DNA of 64,000 bases from NCBI RefSeq assembly GCF_000953825.1, contig NZ_BBUL01000096.1:274569-338568 (forward strand), given 5' to 3'. Shown piece by piece: positions 51,433 through 60,567 of the stretch; position 1 is the first letter of the stretch; every line of letters starts with the position of its first letter. The stretch comes from Cellvibrio sp. OA-2007 (GTDB taxonomy: Bacteria; Pseudomonadota; Gammaproteobacteria; Pseudomonadales; Cellvibrionaceae). The position numbers and the translations under genes are program-made. The notes beneath the pieces were generated by a model. It ran no database searches. It saw only the letters and a list, made by a program, of their open reading frames with translations, and was not told the origin of the DNA.

Positions 51433-51477
51433 ACCATTCGATAAATGACACAGACCACTACGTCATTTGACGCATAG
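51433..51477. promoter_or_regulatory. Shared regulatory motif pair upstream of urtA
   Basis: Plus-strand ACCATTCGATAAAT (51433-51446) and ACTACGTCATTTGACGCATAG (51457-51477), the same two elements as upstream of fmdA with the same offset. The core CGTCA-TT-TGACG is a perfect five-base inverted repeat. It lies about 173 bases before the urtA ATG. Bases 51261-51432 hold no gene. Confidence 0.7.
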
Positions 51478-51560
51478 CAATTAGCGGTAGGCTTGGGTAT
51501 TTTTCAAAAGAATTAATGCAGAAGGTATATACGACGATCAATAAAGATGAATTCTGGCTT

Positions 51561-51863
51561 TCAGAAAAACCTTGGCAAATCACGACTGCCGTGAAGAATG
51601 CGGACAACACGGATATGGTCCGTGCGAATGCGATAGAAGATGACGTGACTGGTATAAGCAATACTGCGCAACCCAGCGCGAATTTCTTTGCGCTCGCGCC
51701 CCAGTTTTGGATTGGCAGTCAGTTGGACAAGTTGCACCTCAAGCCCAGCAAGATAGCTAGCAGCTTGATCTGCGCCAAACTGTTCGGCGGTGTAATCAAA
51801 TATATCGCCCAGGTCAGCTTCCGCTGCCAGCGATAGGCGATAGGTTTTTAATGCAGAAGTCAT
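51561..51863 (-). CDS. parE: ParE/RelE-superfamily toxin
   Basis: 100 residues (YRLSLAAEADLGDIFDYTAEQFG ... IRTDHIRVVRILHGSRDLP), the ParE fold pattern with the C-terminal VRILHGxxD. Members poison gyrase or act on ribosomes. Which applies here cannot be read from the sequence. It overlaps its antitoxin gene by four bases. The cassette lies between urtA and the giant sensor gene on the minus strand. Confidence 0.9.
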   Translation of the reverse strand: MTSALKTYRLSLAAEADLGDIFDYTAEQFGADQAASYLAGLEVQLVQLTANPKLGRERKEIRAGLRSIAYTSHVIFYRIRTDHIRVVRILHGSRDLPRFF

Positions 51864-52093
51864 TTGCGCTTGGTTTTGCGTTTATCAGCAATGATGTCCT
51901 GAACGGTTTTACTGCTGGTCGCACCTTCCCAGCCCTTGGCAATTTCAGCGCGCAGCTCATCGATAACACGATGACGGTATACCTCATGTAACCGCAGCGC
52001 ATCGCGCACTACCTCGCTGGCATTTTGATAATCGCCACCATCAATTTGCGCGGCTATATATTGAGCTTGTTTCTCGGTAAAGCTGATATTCAT
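51860..52093 (-). CDS. parD: ParD-like antitoxin
   Basis: 77-residue ribbon-helix-helix protein (NISFTEKQAQYIAAQIDGG, NASEVVRDALRLHE) with a basic C-terminal toxin-binding tail ending KTKRK. First gene of the pair, and its stop overlaps the toxin start. Confidence 0.9.
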   Translation of the reverse strand: MNISFTEKQAQYIAAQIDGGDYQNASEVVRDALRLHEVYRHRVIDELRAEIAKGWEGATSSKTVQDIIADKRKTKRK

Positions 52094-52435
52094 GGCGTGG
52101 CCTCTTCTTTACGTACTTGGCTTGGCCTAGCCTAGCACTCATGTCCATATTTGGCAAACTTGGACATTAGGCTTAAAGCTGGATAAAACCTGAAACAGCT
52201 TAATTTCAGCGCCCCATAATGTTGGTACAGCAATTGAGTAGAGATTGACGGTAGGTGTTTAAACGCCAGCAGTAAGTATATAAATTGATTTCACAGCAAC
52301 AAAAACGCACCAAGAAAGAAACCATAAGTGCATAAATGCACACAAATAACGCGCAAATATAAAGCGCGAATAAAAACCACTCACTTTTAATCAACGAGAC
52401 GTTCCCGGACGAACAGACTGTTTAACGGGTATTCC
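52094..52435. promoter_or_regulatory. Divergent region between the parDE pair and the sensor kinase
   Basis: 342 bases without a gene. It holds the antitoxin promoter and a possible operator (52141-52167), and must hold the sensor gene's promoter. The shared fmdA/urtA motif is not present here. Confidence 0.4.
52141..52167. promoter_or_regulatory. Possible antitoxin operator
   Basis: Exact inverted repeat ATGTCCA ... TGGACAT with a 13-base spacer, 48 bases before the antitoxin start. ParD-type antitoxins repress their own promoters, so this is a candidate site. Confidence 0.4.
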
Positions 52436-55400
52436 ATGACTGCCAAGCAGCATATATTTCGCGTGCGCCGCAACTACAACCAGTGGGTTGCCAACCAAAC
52501 CCTGGAAGATTACGCGCTGCGTTTCACCGCCAAAAGCGCACGGCGCTGGTCTGCTGCACGGGTAGCCACAACTGCACTAGGTGCAATTTCTTTTCTCGCA
52601 CTCGAAGCCATCGGCGGCGCTATTACCTTGCATTACGGTTTTAACAATGCCGTTGCTGCCATCATGGCGGTCAGCCTCATTATTTTTCTCACCGCTATTC
52701 CTATCAGCTATTACGCCGCAAAATACGGGGTTGATATAGATTTGCTTACCCGCGGCGCAGGGTTTGGTTATATAGGCTCAACTATCACCTCGCTGATTTA
52801 CGCATCGTTCACCTTTATTTTTTTCGCACTCGAAGCCGCGATTATGGCGATGGCGTTGGATTTATTATTTGGCATTCCACTCGCATGGGGTTATTTAATC
52901 AGCTCGCTGGCGATCATTCCGCTGGTGACCCACGGCATTACGTTTATTAGTCGCTTCCAATTATGGAGCCAGCCGCTGTGGATTATTCTGCAACTATTAC
53001 CGTTTGTTTTTATTATTTATGCCGATGCCAGCGCAGTAGAAAGTTGGACAGCATTTTCCGGCAGCCTGCAGGCACAAGATGCCCTCCGCGAAGGCGTTAA
53101 TATTTTATTGTTTGGTGCCGCATCCGCCGTTATTTTTTCATTGATTGCACAAATTGGCGAGCAAGTAGACTTTTTACGTTTTTTACCTGCACCCAAACCT
53201 CACACCCGTTTGCGCTGGTGGGCGGCATTAATTGCCGGTGGCCCGGGTTGGATTGTGATTGGCGCAATTAAAATTCTCGCAGGTTCCTTTCTCGCGGTGC
53301 TCACGTTAAATCACGGTATTAGTATCACCGAAGCCGCCGACCCGACACGCATGTACATGGTGGCCTTCAGTTATATCGCCAGCTCACCGGAAGTGGCCTT
53401 ATCCATCGCCGGTATTTTTGTCATCCTGAGTCAATTAAAAATTAATGTGACTAACGCTTATGCCGGTTCCATTGCCTGGTCGAATTTTTTCTCGCGTTTA
53501 ACTCACAGTCACCCGGGCCGCGTAGTCTGGTTAGTGTTTAATGTTGCGATTGCATTATTGTTGATGGAACTTGGCGTCTATCGCGCACTGGAACAGACAC
53601 TCGGTTTCTACGGCATAGTCGCCGTCGCCTGGCTCGGTTCACTGGTGGCAGATTTGGTGATCAACAAACCACTCGGCCTCAGCCCCAAACATATTGAATT
53701 TAAACGTGCTCACTTGTACGACATCAATCCCGTTGGGGTTGGTTCTATGTTAATTGCCTCAGTCGTTGGCATTATTTGTCACACTGGAATTTTTGGCGAT
53801 ATCGCGCAAGCACTTTCCCATTTTATTGCGTTAGGTTTAGCACTGATCTGTGCTCCTGCGATTGCATTTATCACAGGCGGCCGCTATTACCTCGCTCGCC
53901 CCGTGGTCAATGTGATGGATGATGCCGAATACAGCGATGGCGACCACGCCACTATTTCCTGCTGTATTTGTGAACATAAATTTGAAACGGAAGATATGAC
54001 CTACTGCCCCGCTTACGCTGGGCACATTTGTTCGCTCTGTTGTTCACTAGATGCGCGCTGTCAGGATTACTGTAAACCCGGTGCAAATTACTCCACTCAG
54101 CTGAGTAATTTTTTTAAAGTCTTTTTACCGAAATCGATCACCGCCAATATTAATTCTCGCGTAGGTCACTTTGCGGTTTTAGTGCTGTTTATCAATGGGC
54201 TTTCGGCAATACTCTTGTCGCTCATTTATTTTCAAACACCGATTGATGCACCGGAAACTGCAGCTTTATTGGAAGCCACCTTATGGAAAGTCTTTTTCTT
54301 ACTGGTGATTATTACCGGTGTGGTGAGTTGGTTATTTGTATTAGCCCACGAAAGCCGCGTAGTTGCACAAGAGGAATCGCAACGCCAAACACGCTTATTA
54401 ATGGAAGAAATTGAAGCACATGAACGCACCGACCGCGCATTGCAAACCGCAAAAGAAGAAGCGGAAGCCGCCAACCAAGCCAAGAGCCGCTACCTCACCG
54501 GAATCAGCCACGAATTGCGCTCACCGCTCAATGCAGTGCTCGGCTACGCACAATTATTAGAAAAAGATCCAAGCATGCCCACCCATCGCAAAGATGCATT
54601 GGGTGTTATTCGCCGCAGCGGTGAGCATCTAGCAGATTTAATTGAAGGCTTGTTGGATATTTCCAAAATCGAAGCAGGCCGTTTGGATTTACATCAGGAT
54701 CAAGTACGCATTGCCGTATTAATGGAACAGCTCGTCCACATGTTTCGCCTGCAAGCGGAGGCCAAGGGGCTCGCGTTTATTTATGAGTGCAAAGATCGCT
54801 TACCTGAATTTGTCCGCACCGACGAAAAACGCCTGCGCCAAATTTTAATTAATTTATTATCCAACGCGATTAAATACACCGAAAAAGGCAGCGTAATGTT
54901 TAAATTGCGCTATCGCAGTCAGGTTGCCGAATTTACCATTAGCGATACCGGCGAAGGTATTGCACCAGAAAATATAGAACGGATTTTTCGCCCATTTGAG
55001 CGCGTGCGTCGCGCAGGTTCGACCGCAACAGGAACCGGGCTGGGTTTAACCATCACCCGCTTACTCAGTGAAATTATGGGCGGCGACATTTCTGTAACCA
55101 GCACCCTTGGCAGTGGCAGCACCTTTAAAGCCAGTTTAATGCTGTCGAGTATTAGCACACCGAAAGCGGAATTTATCACTGCACCGGTACAAACCATTTA
55201 CGGTTATAAAGGTGCGGTGCGCAGAATTATGTTGGTAGATGACGAAGCATCTCATCGCCAACTTATGCGCGCCATGTTGACGCCACTCGGTTTTGACATT
55301 ATCGAATTAGATAATCCGCTGCTCGCGCTAAGCCGCCTCGAACAGGAAATCGATAATAACAATCGCCCTGATTTGATTATGCTGGATGTTTCCATGCCCG

Positions 55401-55915
55401 GCCTTAATGGTTGGCAGCTGGCCAAACAATTGCGTGAGACGGGCTTTAACTCACCGATCATTATGGTGTCTGCCGATGCCAGCGAAGGTAAGGATTTACC
55501 CGCACACAACAACACCGAAATCACCCCACTACACGACGCTTATGTGATAAAACCAGTGCGTATTGATGTGTTGTTGGATCATATTGGTCGGCTGTTAAGT
55601 CTGGTGTGGTGTTATGAAAAACAAGAGGTAATTACACCTCAGGCACAGCTTATTGGCGCACTTGAATTACCCGCTGATCAACATCTGGATGATATAGCCC
55701 AGCTCGCCAGTATCGGCCATAAAAAAGGCCTGCAAGACAAAATTCAACAACTGGAACAAACCGGTGCCGCGCATCCGGCATTTCTTCAGGAATTAACCAA
55801 GCTCACCAACAATTTTCAGTTTGAAAAAATATTAGCGCTGATTGACGCAGATACCGATGACGCTGAATCAACAGAAGAATTGATGACAGAATCCCTTCAA
55901 GAACATGATGAGTAA
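52436..55915 (+). CDS. NCS1-transporter-like / histidine kinase / receiver hybrid sensor
   Basis: 1159 residues. Residues ~1-490 form a complete NCS1 nucleobase:cation symporter-like domain with about 12 helices (NYNQWVANQTLEDYALRF, RVATTALGAISFLALEAIGG, NVTNAYAGSIAWSNFFSRLT). Then comes a nine-cysteine segment (~507-546, CCICEHKFETED, CPAYAGHICSLCC) that looks metal binding, two further helices (~575-640), a coiled coil, HisKA with the phosphoacceptor His in GISHELRSPLNAVLGY (~692), HATPase (LINLLSNAIKYTEKG, DTGEGIAPENIERIF, GTGLGLTITRLLSEI), a receiver (~928-1045, VDDEASHRQLM, acceptor Asp in MLDVSMPG) and a ~110-residue tail. The transporter part probably senses or carries an extracellular nitrogen compound. 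It is followed after 19 bases by a LuxR-type regulator. Confidence 0.9.
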   Translation: MTAKQHIFRVRRNYNQWVANQTLEDYALRFTAKSARRWSAARVATTALGAISFLALEAIGGAITLHYGFNNAVAAIMAVSLIIFLTAIPISYYAAKYGVDIDLLTRGAGFGYIGSTITSLIYASFTFIFFALEAAIMAMALDLLFGIPLAWGYLISSLAIIPLVTHGITFISRFQLWSQPLWIILQLLPFVFIIYADASAVESWTAFSGSLQAQDALREGVNILLFGAASAVIFSLIAQIGEQVDFLRFLPAPKPHTRLRWWAALIAGGPGWIVIGAIKILAGSFLAVLTLNHGISITEAADPTRMYMVAFSYIASSPEVALSIAGIFVILSQLKINVTNAYAGSIAWSNFFSRLTHSHPGRVVWLVFNVAIALLLMELGVYRALEQTLGFYGIVAVAWLGSLVADLVINKPLGLSPKHIEFKRAHLYDINPVGVGSMLIASVVGIICHTGIFGDIAQALSHFIALGLALICAPAIAFITGGRYYLARPVVNVMDDAEYSDGDHATISCCICEHKFETEDMTYCPAYAGHICSLCCSLDARCQDYCKPGANYSTQLSNFFKVFLPKSITANINSRVGHFAVLVLFINGLSAILLSLIYFQTPIDAPETAALLEATLWKVFFLLVIITGVVSWLFVLAHESRVVAQEESQRQTRLLMEEIEAHERTDRALQTAKEEAEAANQAKSRYLTGISHELRSPLNAVLGYAQLLEKDPSMPTHRKDALGVIRRSGEHLADLIEGLLDISKIEAGRLDLHQDQVRIAVLMEQLVHMFRLQAEAKGLAFIYECKDRLPEFVRTDEKRLRQILINLLSNAIKYTEKGSVMFKLRYRSQVAEFTISDTGEGIAPENIERIFRPFERVRRAGSTATGTGLGLTITRLLSEIMGGDISVTSTLGSGSTFKASLMLSSISTPKAEFITAPVQTIYGYKGAVRRIMLVDDEASHRQLMRAMLTPLGFDIIELDNPLLALSRLEQEIDNNNRPDLIMLDVSMPGLNGWQLAKQLRETGFNSPIIMVSADASEGKDLPAHNNTEITPLHDAYVIKPVRIDVLLDHIGRLLSLVWCYEKQEVITPQAQLIGALELPADQHLDDIAQLASIGHKKGLQDKIQQLEQTGAAHPAFLQELTKLTNNFQFEKILALIDADTDDAESTEELMTESLQEHDE

Positions 55916-55934
55916 AAACCACGAGTAAATTGCA

Positions 55935-56852
55935 ATGAACACTAAAGCCCAGTCGCAAGTTGTATTAGTGGTAGATGATGCGATAGACAGCATTCATATG
56001 CTGAATGATGTATTGGAAGAGTCCAACTTTACGGTGTTAGTCGCACTGGAAGGCGTACAGGCGCTCACCATCACCAAAAATATTCGCCCGGATATTATTT
56101 TGCTCGACGCCATAATGCCGAACATGGATGGCTTTGAAACTTGTCGTCAATTAAAACTTAATCCACAACTCGCCGATGTACCAATTATTTTTATGACCGG
56201 CCTGAGCGATACCGAACATGTGGTGATGGGTTTAAATGCGGGCGGAGTGGACTATGTAACAAAACCCATAAACCCGGAAGAATTAATGGCGCGCATGCGG
56301 GTGCACCTAGCCAATGCACGCATCACCCAAAGCGCGCGCGCCGCACTGGATACTGCCGGGCAATATTTATTTACCATCGACTTGCACGGTCAACTGGTCT
56401 GGGCCACCCCACAGGTATATCAATTACTGGACGGCGCTGGCGCAACCGCCGACTCCATCGCGCTCACACACACTATTAGCCAACAATTGCGCGAGTGGAT
56501 AAGCCACAAACCGGAGACCGGTCGGCAATTGCCACTGCAACAGCTCACGCAAGAATTGAGTGTGGAAATGTTAAATTTAATCGACGGCAAAGAATATTTA
56601 CTGCGCCTCACCAACCCACCCAAACCGGCAGATGATACCCAATCACTCAAACAACAATTTGCCGTAACCGGCCGCGAAGCCGATGTGTTGTTATGGATCG
56701 CCAACGGCAAAACCAACCGCGAAATCGGCCAAATTTTAGAAATGAGCCCCCGCACGGTGAATAAACACTTGGAGCAGATATTTAAAAAATTAGGTGTAGA
56801 AAATAGAACGTCAGCAGCCGCCGTCGCGATCAAATGCATATCGCGTGGATAG
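55935..56852 (+). CDS. LuxR/NarL-type response regulator, partner of the NCS1-kinase
   Basis: 305 residues: receiver (VVLVVDDAIDSIHMLNDVLE, acceptor Asp in LLDAIMPNMDG, switch Lys in VTKPINPEE), a ~100-residue middle segment of no recognised family, and a C-terminal LuxR helix-turn-helix (TGREADVLLWIANGKTNREI, MSPRTVNKHLEQIFKKLGV). Nineteen bases after the hybrid kinase, so they form one unit. The best candidate to bind the motif shared by fmdA and urtA. Confidence 0.92.
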   Translation: MNTKAQSQVVLVVDDAIDSIHMLNDVLEESNFTVLVALEGVQALTITKNIRPDIILLDAIMPNMDGFETCRQLKLNPQLADVPIIFMTGLSDTEHVVMGLNAGGVDYVTKPINPEELMARMRVHLANARITQSARAALDTAGQYLFTIDLHGQLVWATPQVYQLLDGAGATADSIALTHTISQQLREWISHKPETGRQLPLQQLTQELSVEMLNLIDGKEYLLRLTNPPKPADDTQSLKQQFAVTGREADVLLWIANGKTNREIGQILEMSPRTVNKHLEQIFKKLGVENRTSAAAVAIKCISRG

Positions 56853-57062
56853 GTAGGGTAACCGTGGCGCTTGCTGTAGGTTAATGTCAGTACCTTTGAA
56901 GTCATTCCGTCAAGTTATTAAAATCTCCCAAGGCTAGATAAAATTCCTACATGAAAACATATTTATTACTTCTGAGCTCCTATTTTCTAAGGAGCTAAGC
57001 GGTAGTTTTTAAGTTCCTGTTTTGCGGAAAGCTTTTACGAGGCAAAACCACAAAGCCGCAAC

Positions 57063-57367
57063 TTGCAAACTGTCCCGCCGCGCAGCGGTGTGTTGCTGCG
57101 CTTGCCAGGTATTTCACATGCGATGGCAGATCATGCATGGAATGCACTCGACAATCATATTTACGGATTTACACTGCAGGTGTCGAACTCCCCTGTCGAT
57201 CCGTCCGAATATCGTGAAGCGGCCCAGAGCTTTCTGCCGATGATTCCCGCTGATAAATACCCCTACCTGCGGGCGCTTTCTGAACAGCTTATCGACGGTG
57301 CGCACAACGGATTGCAGGACTTTACCTTATCCTTGACGGCCTCGAACGCACCCTCAAAAACAGTTGA
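57063..57367 (+). pseudogene. Decayed TetR-family regulator, C-terminal remnant
   Basis: The frame from 57063 shows the second half of a TetR_C_1-type ligand domain (SHAMADHAWNALDNHIYGFT, YPYLRALSEQLIDGAHNGL). Near 57320 the family ending switches frame: LYLILDGLERTLKNS then stop at 57365-57367 is read one frame over, so an indel has occurred. No DNA-binding N-terminus is recognisable in 56853-57062. The rest of 56853-57496 shows no other gene. Confidence 0.65.
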
Positions 57368-57496
57368 TCTCCAACCAGTACCTTTATCAGCTTAATAATC
57401 AAAGGGAATCGGCTTACGCTAGAACCCGAAACAACAACTCCCGTCAAAATTACAACCAACGTTAAGCCCGCCATGCAAAATTTTAGCGAGCACTAA

Positions 57497-59308
57497 TCAA
57501 TTTTGTTTAAGCTGCAACCACCTAGACAAGATTGCGTACAATTGATCAGGCTCTAAAGGCTTATGAAGCACCAAATACCCTTCACTTTCTGCATGTTCCA
57601 ACTCACGCGAGTTAAACTCACCACTTATCATCGCGCCGTGAGCTTCCGGATATAGATGCAATAAGCTACGCAAAACATCAAAACCACTTTCACCAGAGCG
57701 CAAACGCTGATCACAGAAAATTACTTGCGGCTGAAACCCGGCCTGTATAACGGCCAATGCAAGAGCACCCGACGGTGCGCATTTAGTACGCACCCCCCAC
57801 GACCAGAGCAGCGACTCCCACGCAACACATACATGAGGATCATCATCAATAATTAAACATGAACCCGTTAATCGTGAAAAATCTTTAATCTCTTCAAATA
57901 GATTATTTACAGCTAAACCTTGAGGACTAAAATCTATCGAATTCGCAGCAGGTAACCGCAGCCAAAAATGCGAGCCGCGCCCTTCGCTTGAGGTAAAGCC
58001 ATAAGTAGCATTCATGAACTTAGCGCTACGTGCCACGACCGCCAAGCCCAGGCCATGCCCTGCACTATCAATGCGCCACGCATGCTCATTACGAAAAAAC
58101 GGTGAATAAATATGTTCTTTATCATCAATAGCAACACCCATTCCTGTATCCCACACCCCAACTTCCCAGCAACTTCCTCGCACTCTAGTTGCTATCAAAA
58201 TTTTTCCTTTTTTCGTGTAACGTAGAGCGTTGTGCATCAGATTGGTGATTGATTGGCGCAACAAAGTTTCATCTGCAATTACAAATACCTTTTCTTTTCT
58301 ATTCCAAGTTCTTAAGTCAAGATTTCTATTTACCGCTTCTTCACGAAAAATTAATGCAATATCGTCAATTAATGAATTTAGATTTACAGGCCGCAATTTT
58401 ATATCTACAGCCCCGGCCTCAATTCTCGACAGATCAAGCAACGAATTAAACATTTGTGTCGCCAAGCGTACACTTTGCTTCAAATCATCTAACGACCGTT
58501 TTAGGCCTGCATCAATATTGCGCCGAATAATGGATTCAATTAGAAAGCCCATTGCCTGCATAGGTTGACGTAAATCATGACTAGCGGTAGTGAGAAATTG
58601 ATTCTTATCACTAAGCGCGGTCTCCGCAGCATTCTTGGCGAGCTTAAAATTTTCGGCCAAACGCGAGCCCTCTTCTTCAAGCCAAATCATTCTGACGAAA
58701 AAACGGTGCGAAGTTAGAGCATGTTTAAACATTCCTATTCCATAAAGCACAGAAAGCGGCATAATAAATTGCCAATGAGACGAAAATGACCAGGGCATCA
58801 ATAACACAGTACAATGCCAACTGAAAATCAAAAAGCAATTAAAAACACTAAGCATTGGCGCTTGGTGTGTGGCATTTCCCGCAACGATAGCGGCCAGAGT
58901 AAGCGTAAATAAATATTTAAATTCTATTGTCGCTGTATGGCTAACCATAGGCAGCAACACCATCAAGCCTAGCCCATGAAAAGCGGCAACAAGCTGAATT
59001 CTTGGAAGCCACGTAATTAAGAGCCACTCACTAGACTGTTTTTTTTGATCTTCACGATAAAGCCTAAGAATTAAAAAAGTAACTAATGCAGCGCAACAAT
59101 AGAGTGCCGACCAAATTAACACTCTGTAATCTTCGTTAATTTTTCCGTAATACCAAACAAAGACCACACTTACTACGGGCATAACAAACAAGCTAAACCT
59201 AAGCCTAGCGAAAGCCATATCTAGCAAACGCGCGCGGCCAGAGGCACTAATGTCTTTAAGCTGAATAACACTAGCCTCACCATGCGCAAATTCAAATTTA
59301 TCTTTCAT
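57497..59308 (-). CDS. Membrane hybrid histidine kinase
   Basis: 603 residues: about six N-terminal helices (residues ~35-200) without a known sensor domain, coiled coil, HisKA with TASHDLRQPMQAMGF (phosphoacceptor His ~ residue 243), HATPase (NLMHNALRYTKKG, VWDTGMGV, GHGLGLAVV) and a C-terminal receiver (CLIIDDDPHVC, acceptor Asp in IFCDQRLRSGESG). The ASHDLRQP box is typical of the NahK/ErcS'-like kinases that pair with LuxR regulators. It lies 18 bases after its regulator gene on the minus strand. Confidence 0.9.
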   Translation of the reverse strand: MKDKFEFAHGEASVIQLKDISASGRARLLDMAFARLRFSLFVMPVVSVVFVWYYGKINEDYRVLIWSALYCCAALVTFLILRLYREDQKKQSSEWLLITWLPRIQLVAAFHGLGLMVLLPMVSHTATIEFKYLFTLTLAAIVAGNATHQAPMLSVFNCFLIFSWHCTVLLMPWSFSSHWQFIMPLSVLYGIGMFKHALTSHRFFVRMIWLEEEGSRLAENFKLAKNAAETALSDKNQFLTTASHDLRQPMQAMGFLIESIIRRNIDAGLKRSLDDLKQSVRLATQMFNSLLDLSRIEAGAVDIKLRPVNLNSLIDDIALIFREEAVNRNLDLRTWNRKEKVFVIADETLLRQSITNLMHNALRYTKKGKILIATRVRGSCWEVGVWDTGMGVAIDDKEHIYSPFFRNEHAWRIDSAGHGLGLAVVARSAKFMNATYGFTSSEGRGSHFWLRLPAANSIDFSPQGLAVNNLFEEIKDFSRLTGSCLIIDDDPHVCVAWESLLWSWGVRTKCAPSGALALAVIQAGFQPQVIFCDQRLRSGESGFDVLRSLLHLYPEAHGAMISGEFNSRELEHAESEGYLVLHKPLEPDQLYAILSRWLQLKQN

Positions 59309-59326
59309 AGAGGGAAAGCCACATAG

Positions 59327-59980
59327 TTATTCCAGTCGTTTTCCACGAAGCTTTGTTATAATCTCAACTCTGTTGCCCACACCCATTCTAATGAGAATAC
59401 CGCTTACATGTTCTTTTACAGTTTGTTCCGAAATGGAAAGTTGTTGTGCAATACGTTTATTCGGAAACCCCTTTAGAATCATTCCAAGAATTTCTCCTTG
59501 ACGTTCAGTTAGACCAAGCTCAGAAGCAGTAACATACAACTCTTTAGACTGCGCTGTACGCAGATTTTCTTTTGTCAAACTTTCAAAACATCTTTTTCCG
59601 CTCAACAACTTAGATACAACTTCAACAAAAACTGACCCAGCCTCTTGCTTATGAATAAATCCGTGAGCTCCTGTCGCGAAAACTTTCTGCTGAACAACCA
59701 TATCCCCATCAGCACTCATCACTAATATCGGCGTATTAGGCAATTTCGCCTTCAGCTCTACCAACAATTGAAGAGATGCGTTATTAGACAACCAAAAATC
59801 AAGTACTACCAAGCTTGGCGGGCTCGCAACATCTATTAAGCGCCAGACGTCTTCAGTATCTGTAACTTCATCTACTTCATCAAAACCACAATGGGACCTT
59901 AGAAAACCTCCAATACCACGAGCTACCAAAGGATGGTCATCAATCACGAGCGCTGTTTTCAAGGTAGTCACAATGGCCAT
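59327..59980 (-). CDS. LuxR/NarL-type response regulator
   Basis: 217 residues: receiver (LVIDDHPLVARGIGGFLR, acceptor Asp in VVLDFWLSN) and LuxR helix-turn-helix (LTERQGEILGMILKGFPNKRIAQQL, partly quoted: RIAQQLSISEQTVKEHVSG). Cotranscribed with the hybrid kinase. A perfect palindrome lies 46 bases upstream of its start. Confidence 0.92.
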   Translation of the reverse strand: MAIVTTLKTALVIDDHPLVARGIGGFLRSHCGFDEVDEVTDTEDVWRLIDVASPPSLVVLDFWLSNNASLQLLVELKAKLPNTPILVMSADGDMVVQQKVFATGAHGFIHKQEAGSVFVEVVSKLLSGKRCFESLTKENLRTAQSKELYVTASELGLTERQGEILGMILKGFPNKRIAQQLSISEQTVKEHVSGILIRMGVGNRVEIITKLRGKRLE

Positions 59981-60026
59981 CCAATTAATTGTTGGTCGAT
60001 ATTAACAGTACTTCCACTTCCGGCTC

Positions 60027-60044
60027 ACCCTACCAAGGTAGGGT
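60027..60044. promoter_or_regulatory. Perfect palindrome, candidate LuxR-regulator operator
   Basis: ACCCTACC-AA-GGTAGGGT, eight-base arms with a two-base centre, between the divergent regulator gene (start 59980) and the exported protein gene (60121). Symmetric sites of this size suit NarL-type dimers. Confidence 0.55.
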
Positions 60045-60120
60045 TACAATTCATTCAAATCATCATCAAAATAACTACAAACTCCTAGAATTTTACAAAC
60101 CTAGTTTGGAACCAACCAAG

Positions 60121-60567
60121 ATGAAGACAATTTTTTTACGTATATGTAAATCCAGTATCGTTAGTAAATTTTTCATCGCAAGTACTTCAGCAAGCATACT
60201 CCTAATATCCGCATGCTCAACCGGAGGAAGCGCTCTGTTTAGCAATCAAGCCAAACCATATATCTATTCTCCCGAAGAAAAGCAGGCTACGCTTGGAGCT
60301 CCATCAGCGCAAGTGGGAGCAACTGGAGAAATTAGTTATTGCAACGCGGGCCTGACTCAGTTAATAGAATCGCGCAGACGTGATGCACTCGCGGCAATTT
60401 CAGCCGTATGCGGCGGAGAGGATAGTTACTATATAAAAGGAGAAGGCGACGGAAGCGTTAATGGACGATTCGCGGGAAACTTCAAATTAACACCCAGCTG
60501 CACCAGAGGCAGAATTATATGGTTCAAATGCAAAGTTAGTGAGCCAAAATATGACCGCACAAAATAG
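60121..60567 (+). CDS. Lipoprotein of unknown function
   Basis: 148 residues from ATG 60121. A basic n-region and hydrophobic stretch end in the lipobox LISAC (Cys ~ residue 31). The mature part has four further cysteines (SYCNAG, AVCGGE, PSCTRG, WFKCKV) that could form two disulfides. I recognise no family. First of three small exported proteins in AT-rich DNA. Its 3' end overlaps the next frame by 29 bases. Confidence 0.7.
   Translation: MKTIFLRICKSSIVSKFFIASTSASILLISACSTGGSALFSNQAKPYIYSPEEKQATLGAPSAQVGATGEISYCNAGLTQLIESRRRDALAAISAVCGGEDSYYIKGEGDGSVNGRFAGNFKLTPSCTRGRIIWFKCKVSEPKYDRTK

Noticed and set aside
51433..51477. Sigma-54 promoter near urtA, tempting because of nitrogen metabolism
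   Set aside because: The nearest GG/GC pairs have eight rather than ten bases between them, so the -24/-12 pattern is not met.
57063..57395. Intact 110-residue hypothetical gene
   Set aside because: Its content is the tail of a TetR ligand domain with a frame change near the end, so it is a remnant.
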